DNA of 21,070 nucleotides from Candidatus Poribacteria bacterium (GTDB lineage: Bacteria; Poribacteria; WGA-4E; UBA9662): contig PBVO01000060.1 of NCBI GenBank assembly GCA_002729015.1, positions 24,382 through 45,451 on the forward strand, in the 5' to 3' direction. Shown here one piece after another: positions 15,016-21,070 of the stretch (position 1 is its first letter; every line of letters starts with the position of its first letter). The notes below the pieces were generated by a model. That model saw nothing but the letters and a program-made list of their open reading frames with translations, ran no database searches and was not told where the DNA came from. Position numbers and translations under genes: made by a program.

Positions 15016-17073
15016 TTACCAATTCTTAAAGGTATAGGTACGTTCGCTTGTAATTAACCCTATAATCCCCCAGACACTTCCACAAATAAACTCACCCAGT
15101 ACTAGACCTAGAAAAAAGGGTAATAACCGTCGGTAACTTTTTATACCACCTTGTTTGATACAAACCCACTTGATCAGCCAAGAAAGAAAAAAGGGGAACC
15201 AAAGCTTTTCGAAATGATAATAACCGGCTAACGGATAACCAAGTGGGTGTAGTTGCCACCAAATGAAACGTAAACGTAGAACCGTATTGAATAAAACTAC
15301 TACAAAACCTACCAAAGTGGCCAATAAAAAAGGAATATCGGTTTCTTGAGGTTTATTCAGCCAACGTTCAATGATAGTGTAAGCAGTTCGCCCTCGACCT
15401 GCTCCAATTGCCCCATATTGATAACTCAATTGAAGGAAAACGAAAAAAGTTAAGAATGCACTGACACATACTGCAAACATCATTGCCCAACATAATTTTC
15501 GGGTATTGATTCCAACACTTTCGGCCAATTTGAAATTTTCGAGCAAAAATGGCATTGGATTATTCCTGATCTCTTTGGTGAAAGTCCAGTACGGTGCAGA
15601 AGCCGTTAAAGTTGATCGGGACAGACGACGACTACCTAGCACTGCTACGATTAGTTGAAGCGGCCCAGAATAGTGAATACCTTGTAGTGGAGGCCCTAAT
15701 TCCGCTCTCATACGGGTAAATCCAAAAGCTATGAAAAAATAGATAACAAAAAAGCTGATACTAAAGGCCATCGACATTCCTGCTTGATATGAGAAAAGAA
15801 CCAAAAAAATGAAGCCTAAAAGGAGTCCTATAGCAGCTGTTTGGTAAGACATTGGTTCATCTTGGCGTACATTTTTCCCTTTAATTATGCCATAAGAAAT
15901 TCGAGCAAACGGCTTACGGGCTAACCAAAGAGCTACCAAAGCAATTCCCAGATATGCTCCTAGAATTTGTTGATCAGGGAAAGGATAGTTAGGAGTGTTA
16001 ATACCTAGTATAGATCCAAATAGCCTTTCCACTTTCCAAACTAAAAACAGGACCCAACATGAGAAAAGAAGATCAAGAGGAATGGGAAAAGCCAAGCCTA
16101 TTACATAAGGGTTCCATTGAATTGGTATTTTCCCCATAGCATTAAGTGGACGGCTAGTAAAATGGGTGTGTAGATCATAGCTCATGGGAATACTAGGAAT
16201 ATGTGGTAGTAAATATGAAAGCCCATTCAGGAGATCGATGGTTGAAGCTAAACCAACCCCAGTCCAGAGTAATCGATTACTCAAAAAACCTCGATCTTCC
16301 TTAGGTGTTGATAACGCCATTTGTTGTGGAAGGTGTACGAGAGGATAGCCCAGCTTCTCTTTTTCGATCCATTGTCGGCGAATTATCACAGTCAAACAAA
16401 GCATGGTGAAAACAGTTACGGTTAAGAAGGTTGACCACCAGATCATTGGTTGTAGCCACCCCAATACGTAGTTTTTTTGTAAAAAGTGAGACTCACCTCT
16501 GAAAAAGCCGTTTAACAAATCAAAATCGTTTACACTCAGCCAATCAGGAACATAATGCCAGAATAAATTAGCCCACTCATTTTCGGGAGTAGCGTACCAG
16601 CGTGAAATAGCAACGGTACAGAAAATAGTTTGGCTAAAATCGTGGCCACTGACGGTAATCGCCATGGATAACATGGCATAGATTGTTAGTAGTTCCGCTG
16701 GCACCAGCACCTGATTTGGTGATACAAAATGAATGAGTCGGTTAATTCCAATAAGTACTAGCAAGCAGAAAATGGCACTGAAAAAAATTCCCATAGTAGT
16801 GGGGTACTGTGTTCCCCACACAGTTTCCCACTGCACAACCAAATAAACGTTAATCGGAGTTAATGCAGTCGAAAGTAAAACTGCACGCCAAGTAACACCT
16901 TCGGTATGTTTATTATGAAATTTTGGAAAAATTGACCGTTCGGAAAAATTTTGTTTCAAATTGAGTTTGCTCAGAAAGATCAACACAAGTTTAGCAAACT
17001 CGGTAATAGTCGTGCAAAAGTGAATTTGAACAGATGTGGCTCTTTCCTGAAACCTACTTAAAATGCTGGGCAC
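15016..17073 (-). CDS. DUF6785/DUF6784-type polytopic membrane protein
   Basis: The protein has 685 residues with roughly 12-14 hydrophobic segments from residue ~60 onward, for example RAVLLSTALTPINVYLVV and AAIGLLLGFIFLVLFSYQAG. The first conserved block has VPAELLTIYAMLSMAI and SGHDFSQTIF. A mid-protein block carries FTRMRAELGPPLQGIHY. The C-terminus has a block with WWQLHPLGYPLAG and ends in a final hydrophobic segment. These are features I associate with the DUF6785/DUF6784 proteins common in Poribacteria, Planctomycetes and Armatimonadetes next to glycosidase genes. The function is unknown; a transporter role is a guess. The GTG start lacks a ribosome site and gives a basic 55-residue leader. 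A TTG at 16959 (residue 39) is an alternative. It is the first gene of the leftward run, 119 bases before the GH123-like start. Confidence 0.75.
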   Translation of the reverse strand: MPSILSRFQERATSVQIHFCTTITEFAKLVLIFLSKLNLKQNFSERSIFPKFHNKHTEGVTWRAVLLSTALTPINVYLVVQWETVWGTQYPTTMGIFFSAIFCLLVLIGINRLIHFVSPNQVLVPAELLTIYAMLSMAITVSGHDFSQTIFCTVAISRWYATPENEWANLFWHYVPDWLSVNDFDLLNGFFRGESHFLQKNYVLGWLQPMIWWSTFLTVTVFTMLCLTVIIRRQWIEKEKLGYPLVHLPQQMALSTPKEDRGFLSNRLLWTGVGLASTIDLLNGLSYLLPHIPSIPMSYDLHTHFTSRPLNAMGKIPIQWNPYVIGLAFPIPLDLLFSCWVLFLVWKVERLFGSILGINTPNYPFPDQQILGAYLGIALVALWLARKPFARISYGIIKGKNVRQDEPMSYQTAAIGLLLGFIFLVLFSYQAGMSMAFSISFFVIYFFIAFGFTRMRAELGPPLQGIHYSGPLQLIVAVLGSRRLSRSTLTASAPYWTFTKEIRNNPMPFLLENFKLAESVGINTRKLCWAMMFAVCVSAFLTFFVFLQLSYQYGAIGAGRGRTAYTIIERWLNKPQETDIPFLLATLVGFVVVLFNTVLRLRFIWWQLHPLGYPLAGYYHFEKLWFPFFLSWLIKWVCIKQGGIKSYRRLLPFFLGLVLGEFICGSVWGIIGLITSERTYTFKNW

Positions 17074-17265
17074 AGAATGACGTGATTATTCATTGATGTT
17101 TCCAATGTAATGTACAGGTTTTTGGATCTGAAGAATTCAAATCTATATATCAGGCCGAAGTTCTCCAAATGTGTCGAAACCTGATTTAATTATCCCCTAA
17201 TTTGAGTTCACATATTCTCACGATCCTCCTACTATATGTAGTATATGTAGCTGGATGGACTACTT
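17074..17265. promoter_or_regulatory. Divergent intergenic region with possible operator
   Basis: This gap separates the leftward DUF6785-type gene from the rightward amidohydrolase, so it should carry both promoters. A near-palindrome, GATCTGAA-GAA-TTCAAATC, lies at 17125-17143 (7 of 8 arm positions pair). Two perfect tandem copies of TATATGTAG lie at 17233-17250, 15 bases before the GTG. No hexamer pair with good spacing is convincing on either strand. Confidence 0.35.
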
Positions 17266-18627
17266 GTGATCTTGACTTTATACCCCAACTCTGATACAAT
17301 GACATCTGTAGATTGGAGCACTGAAGTGCAAACAGATTTAGCTCATCTTATCCAACAGATCCGAATGGTTGATACACATGAGCACTTGCAAAGTGAAAGT
17401 GAGTGGCTGGGTGCCAAGCCTGATATTTTGCAAGATTTGTTTGGCAACTATGTCCCAGCTGATTTGCATACTGCGGGGGCAACCCCTTCGTCTATACAAC
17501 AGCTAATGGATAAATCAAATGCTGACCTAGAACAGCGTTTTAACTCGATTCGATCATCTTGGGAAGCGACGCAGTTCACAGGGTACGGGGAGGCCGTCCG
17601 CCTCATTGCTAAGTCCGTATATGGTATCGACGAAATAACGACCGATAGCCTCATCGAAAATCAACACAAAGCATCTGATTTTTGTCAATCTGGTGAAAGG
17701 CTCCGATTACTTTCAGAAGTAGCTAATCTTGATCATGTGCAGATAGACAACTTCTGTTGGCCTTGCTTACCAGATTTATCGGGAATCGATTTCTTCCTAT
17801 ACGACTTGTCGTGGGCTAGTTTCTGTAATGGCCAAGTAGATTTATCGGCTATTCGTTCAACAGTGGGAATCGAAGTGTCAGATCTTAATAGTCTAGAGCG
17901 TGCAATGTCAGCAATATTCGACAAATACGCACCAGCAGCAATTGCGGTTAAGTCCCAACACGCCTACAATCGAACTTTGCATTGGTCCCCACGAACAGAC
18001 AATGACGCTAGCCAAGCTTTGGATGTGATATTGACAAACCCTTCTGACCAAATCGAAGTTCAAACACGACTGTGTCTAGGAGACTGGGCCTGGTCTAAAG
18101 GGTTGGAACTTGCGGCTGAACATCGATTGCCGTTCAAGATCCATACGGGTTATTACGCCGGTAACGACCGTATGCCGGTTTCTCGTATTGCAGCAGGTAA
18201 TATGTGTGAGCTATTAGCGTCTTTCCCCGAAACCCAATTCGTCCTAATGCATACCGCATATCCGTACAGTCAGGAATTAATTGCTCTGGCTAAGCATTAT
18301 CGAAATGTGTGGGTAGATTTGTGTTGGGCCTGGAGTATTGACCCTTTTAGCTCGATTGACTTCTTACGTCGCTTTATCCATGCGGTACCAATTAACAAGC
18401 TATTTGCTTTTGGTGGAGATACTCGTTGGCCAACCAGTGCTGTAGCATATTCCATACAAGCACGTCAGTGTATTGAAAAAGCTTTGACCGCTGAAATCGA
18501 CGAGGGATACATGACTGAGAAACAAGCACTTTTTGTTGCTGAAAAAGTCATGCGTGACAACCAATATGAGTGTTTTGATATCATTGAAACTCGATCCAAC
18601 ATTCAAGGAATAGTTGCTAGCGATTGA
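17266..18627 (+). CDS. Metal-dependent amidohydrolase-superfamily protein
   Basis: The protein has 453 residues with a TIM-barrel amidohydrolase pattern. His38 and His40 form the first-strand HxH (VDTHEHL). Lys229 (AVKSQHAY) is a candidate bridging or general-base lysine, His293 (KIHTGYY) and His329 (LMHTAYP) are further metal or catalytic histidines, and Asp385 (GGDTRWP) is the final-strand aspartate. This is the amidohydrolase_2-like/uronate isomerase-like branch, where members hydrolyse or isomerise sugar acids, lactones or decarboxylate aromatics. The substrate is unknown. The GTG has TGGATGG upstream; an ATG at 17299 is an alternative start that also keeps the HxH. It is divergent from the DUF6785-type/GH123-like pair, so it may share regulation with that glycan locus. 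Its TGA overlaps the ribosome site of the next small ORF. Confidence 0.8.
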   Translation: MILTLYPNSDTMTSVDWSTEVQTDLAHLIQQIRMVDTHEHLQSESEWLGAKPDILQDLFGNYVPADLHTAGATPSSIQQLMDKSNADLEQRFNSIRSSWEATQFTGYGEAVRLIAKSVYGIDEITTDSLIENQHKASDFCQSGERLRLLSEVANLDHVQIDNFCWPCLPDLSGIDFFLYDLSWASFCNGQVDLSAIRSTVGIEVSDLNSLERAMSAIFDKYAPAAIAVKSQHAYNRTLHWSPRTDNDASQALDVILTNPSDQIEVQTRLCLGDWAWSKGLELAAEHRLPFKIHTGYYAGNDRMPVSRIAAGNMCELLASFPETQFVLMHTAYPYSQELIALAKHYRNVWVDLCWAWSIDPFSSIDFLRRFIHAVPINKLFAFGGDTRWPTSAVAYSIQARQCIEKALTAEIDEGYMTEKQALFVAEKVMRDNQYECFDIIETRSNIQGIVASD

Positions 18628-18630
18628 GGA
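18625..18630 (+). promoter_or_regulatory. Ribosome binding site of the 69-residue ORF
   Basis: TGAGGA lies 7 bases before the ATG at 18638. It overlaps the amidohydrolase stop codon TGA (18625-18627), which fits translational coupling. Confidence 0.5.
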
Positions 18631-18637
18631 ACTTGAA

Positions 18638-18847
18638 ATGAGCAAACCGTTAACCAAAGTCAACCGTCTCGAAATGCTCGACTTGCAAAAAACTAGGACA
18701 CGGGCTAACCAGTTATCTCGAGGCAACAACGCTGAGACCAAAATACATAAGCGATCCTTTGCTGTTAGCACAAGCCGTTCATCAATCGGCCGAGATACGA
18801 GTGGCCGATTGATGGGTGCAGGCTTAATTGTTAACCGTGCCATCTGA
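18638..18847 (+). CDS. Possible small basic protein, unrecognised
   Basis: This is a 69-residue ORF starting at an ATG with a good GAGGA ribosome site, 10 bases after the amidohydrolase stop and ending 22 bases before recJ. I do not recognise the product. It is basic and rich in Arg, Ser, Thr and Asn (MSKPLTKVNRLEML at the start, RLMGAGLIVNRAI at the end), with no signal peptide or membrane segment. A long perfect inverted repeat lies inside the frame and encodes SSIGRDTSGRLMG. The DNA could therefore serve as a structured leader for recJ rather than, or as well as, coding. Third codon positions look more GC-rich than in neighbouring genes. Coding status is uncertain. Confidence 0.45.
   Translation: MSKPLTKVNRLEMLDLQKTRTRANQLSRGNNAETKIHKRSFAVSTSRSSIGRDTSGRLMGAGLIVNRAI
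18776..18818. other. Long perfect hairpin just upstream of recJ
   Basis: CATCAATCGGCC (18780-18791) and GGCCGATTGATG (18803-18814) form a perfect 12-bp inverted repeat around an 11-base loop. In RNA, G-U and C-G pairs extend the stem outward by four more positions (18776-18779 with 18815-18818). There is no T-run after it, so it is not a standard intrinsic terminator. It ends about 50 bases before the recJ ATG. Confidence 0.9.
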
Positions 18848-18869
18848 AGTACATTCATTATCTCGAAGG

Positions 18870-21070
18870 ATGACGAAATGGCAACTCAAACGTCACGATA
18901 GCCTAGCTGCTGACCAGTTGGCCATTGAGACTGGCGTTTCGGCCATATTAGCCAAGGCACTAGTCGGACGAGGTGTTGCGACGGCGGAGGCTGTAAAGAC
19001 CTACCTATACCCAACATACGAAGATCTTCATTCACCCTTTCTACTCAACGATATGGAGAAAGCTGTAGAACGAGTTGGGGCGGCAATTCGAAATGGAGAA
19101 CGTATTTGGGTTTATGGGGATTACGATACAGACGGAACGACCTCAACGGCTCTGCTCATGTGTCTGTTCCATCAAGAATTGAGCATTTCTGCTCATTATC
19201 ACATTCCTAATCGGTTCACTGAAGGTTATGGGTTGAATATTGACACGATTCAACAGATTGCCGATGCAGGTTGTGATCTGCTAATTACGGTTGACTGTGG
19301 CATTACCTCTGTTGCCGAGGTTGTTTATGCTAACACTTTGGGTATAGACGTCATTGTCACTGACCACCACCAACCACCTCCACAAGAAGTTCCGCCAGCA
19401 TTTGCGCTTATTAATCCCAAAATGCCGGATTCTCTTTATCCTTTCGATGGACTGGCTGGAATTGGATTGGCCTTTAAATTCGCACAAGCTATTTTAATTC
19501 GACAGAACAAATTAGATGATAGCGCTTTGCCGCCCTTTATAATTTCACAGCTTGATTTGGTCGCATTAGGCACGGTTGTTGATATGGCACCATTAGTGGG
19601 TGAAAATCGCACCTTAACTCGAATTGGTCTATCTGTTCTTAATCAGCGAGAAAGACCAGGAATTAGGGCTTTGTGCCAAATATCAAATCTCGACCAAGAC
19701 GAAGAGCTAGATGGTTATGCTCTCGGATTTAAGCTTGGGCCTCGAATTAACGCTGCAGGACGGATGGATACAGCACAAAAAGTGATTGAATTGATGACTA
19801 CTAAATCTGATGAAACGGCTTTATTACTTGCGAAAAATCTGGACATACTTAATACCGAGCGCCGTCAAGTTCAGAACCAAATTGAGCAACAAGCTATTGA
19901 ACAGGTTGAAAAAAAAGATTTGGCTAAAATGAAATCTCTAGTCGTTGCCCATCATGAATGGCACAAAGGTATCATTGGAATTGTTGCTTCTCGTATCAAG
20001 GATACCTACCATCGCCCAGTCTTTTTGCTGGCAATCGATGGTGATGTGGCTAGTGCTTCTGGAAGAGGAATCGATGGAATCAATATCGCTGATGGTCTTA
20101 ATGCCTGTACTGATTTGTTAATCAAACATGGTGGACACCGAGCTGCAGCAGGGTTTTCGATTAAGACAGAAAATATAGGAAAGTTTGAAAAGCGGTTTAA
20201 TGAGTTTGCTCAAAAGCATTTGACTGATTCAGATTTACAGCCTCGTTTGTCCGTAGATTTTGAGGTGAGCCTCGATGAAGTTAGTCTTGATTCACTGAAT
20301 CAACTAAAGCTGTTGGAACCAACCGGCATGCAAAATGATAGACTCCGTGTTGTGACTCGGAACTTGAAAATTAAAAATCAACCCAAAATTGTCGGACAAG
20401 ATAAAAAACATTTAAGTTTCTCGGTAACAGATGGACTACGCACAATCAGAGCTATTGCTTTTGGAATGGCGGAGTACTGTATTGCTATGCAGGGCCGAAA
20501 TACACGTGTAAATTTAGCTTTCTCCCCGGATACCAATAAGTGGCAAGGTGAGGTGAAACCACAATTAAAAGTTGATGGCATTCAGATTGAAAAGGCAAAA
20601 AGAAACGATCGACTAGACATATATCCTGAAAAAACTGAAGCAAGCCCAGCTAAATTGATTGATCGCCGTAATGTCCGAGGTGGTAAAGTTAATTATATGA
20701 TGAAGCTACTCAAAAACAACCAAATGAGTATTTTTTATGTTCGCGATGATTCTGCTTTAGACGAGTGCTTTAATCTGTTACAAGGACATGATAACCCTCA
20801 ACTAAAACGTTGTCGCTCAGATACCACCGAATCAGAAAGACAAGCATTGATTAAAATGATGAAGGATGGAAACATTTGTTCAATTCTTTCTAGCCAGACG
20901 TTGTCCCATTTGCCAGCAGCAGTCAGAGATATTATATTTTGCCACCCGACAAAGAATTTAGAACAATTTTACCAACGCTGTCAGCCAGCTTTTTCTGAGA
21001 GCTTAAATATATCTTACTTGCATCTGCTATATAGCAGTCAAGATTTTGATTACGCTGAGCAATTGCTTGA
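18870..21070 (+). CDS. recJ: Single-stranded-DNA-specific exonuclease RecJ (3' partial)
   Basis: The frame stays open to the window end, so 733 residues are visible and the C-terminus is missing. The ATG at 18870 gives MTKWQLKRHD, like the usual RecJ N-terminus. A GTG at 18837 is an alternative that would overlap the small ORF. DHH-phosphoesterase motifs are clear: Asp84-x-Asp86-x-Asp88-Gly (GDYDTDGTTS), Asp142 (VDCG) and Asp165-His166-His167 (TDHH). The DHHA1 domain has SASGRGIDG and HGGHRAAAGF (420-429), followed by an OB-type region to ~570. From ~596 (LIDRRNVRGGKVNYMMKLL) there is an extra C-terminal domain like that of Firmicutes/cyanobacterial RecJ. RecJ degrades single-stranded DNA 5' to 3' in recombination and mismatch/base-excision repair. 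It likely shares a transcript with the amidohydrolase. Confidence 0.95.
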   Translation, partial: MTKWQLKRHDSLAADQLAIETGVSAILAKALVGRGVATAEAVKTYLYPTYEDLHSPFLLNDMEKAVERVGAAIRNGERIWVYGDYDTDGTTSTALLMCLFHQELSISAHYHIPNRFTEGYGLNIDTIQQIADAGCDLLITVDCGITSVAEVVYANTLGIDVIVTDHHQPPPQEVPPAFALINPKMPDSLYPFDGLAGIGLAFKFAQAILIRQNKLDDSALPPFIISQLDLVALGTVVDMAPLVGENRTLTRIGLSVLNQRERPGIRALCQISNLDQDEELDGYALGFKLGPRINAAGRMDTAQKVIELMTTKSDETALLLAKNLDILNTERRQVQNQIEQQAIEQVEKKDLAKMKSLVVAHHEWHKGIIGIVASRIKDTYHRPVFLLAIDGDVASASGRGIDGINIADGLNACTDLLIKHGGHRAAAGFSIKTENIGKFEKRFNEFAQKHLTDSDLQPRLSVDFEVSLDEVSLDSLNQLKLLEPTGMQNDRLRVVTRNLKIKNQPKIVGQDKKHLSFSVTDGLRTIRAIAFGMAEYCIAMQGRNTRVNLAFSPDTNKWQGEVKPQLKVDGIQIEKAKRNDRLDIYPEKTEASPAKLIDRRNVRGGKVNYMMKLLKNNQMSIFYVRDDSALDECFNLLQGHDNPQLKRCRSDTTESERQALIKMMKDGNICSILSSQTLSHLPAAVRDIIFCHPTKNLEQFYQRCQPAFSESLNISYLHLLYSSQDFDYAEQLL

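Noticed and set aside
18400..18858. 152-residue minus-strand ORF
   Set aside because: It lies antisense to the end of the amidohydrolase and the small ORF, has no recognisable motif, and the plus-strand amidohydrolase has clear catalytic residues.
1..21070. Defence system, prophage or CRISPR content
   Set aside because: No toxin-antitoxin, restriction, nuclease-helicase defence, phage structural or repeat-spacer pattern is present. RecJ and PhoH are housekeeping types here.

Overview
The window looks like a chromosomal segment of a bacterium from the Poribacteria or a close relative (inference). The main support is the protein at the left edge. It ends in a C-terminal module with the motif NYPNPFNPETWIPF followed by WDGRN and ASGVYFYRL, and carries a dockerin-like pair (DINRDSNVNIFDLVLVA / DINGDNSVNIFDLVLVA). 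I know this combination as typical of poribacterial secreted proteins. A DUF6785/DUF6784-type membrane protein and a GH123/DUF4091-type secreted glycosidase fit the same group. The DNA is moderately AT-rich (about 40% GC by eye). TTG and GTG starts are common. I saw no rRNA, tRNA, CRISPR array or intact insertion sequence.

Layout. 1-4771 is read rightward: a 5'-truncated secreted dockerin protein, a 209-residue protein that looks like two fused Hfq/Sm-like domains, a secreted protein made of TPR repeats, and a beta-propeller protein. 4772-5058 is a convergent gap with weak repeats. 5059-17073 is a leftward run of eight genes with short gaps or overlaps. In transcription order these are a DUF6785-type membrane protein, a large secreted GH123-like protein, a BatC-like TPR protein, BatD, PhoH, YbeY, a CorC/HlyC-type CBS membrane protein and a short-chain dehydrogenase. 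17074-17265 is a divergent regulatory gap. 17266-21070 is read rightward: a metal-dependent amidohydrolase, a possible 69-residue protein whose reading frame contains a perfect 12-bp inverted repeat, and recJ, which runs off the window.

How the genes fit together. The membrane protein, the GH123-like enzyme and possibly the amidohydrolase and propeller suggest use of glycans or sugar acids. PhoH-YbeY-CorC is the conserved ybeZ-ybeY-ybeX type cluster linked to rRNA/RNA maturation and membrane or ion homeostasis, and it appears to have its own promoter. BatC/BatD normally belong to a MoxR-BatA-BatB-BatC-BatD envelope/aerotolerance locus, but the VWA partners are absent here.

The most unusual items are the tandem Hfq-like protein (1376-2005) and the long hairpin just upstream of recJ (18776-18818). 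All family calls rest on motifs read by eye; no searches were run.
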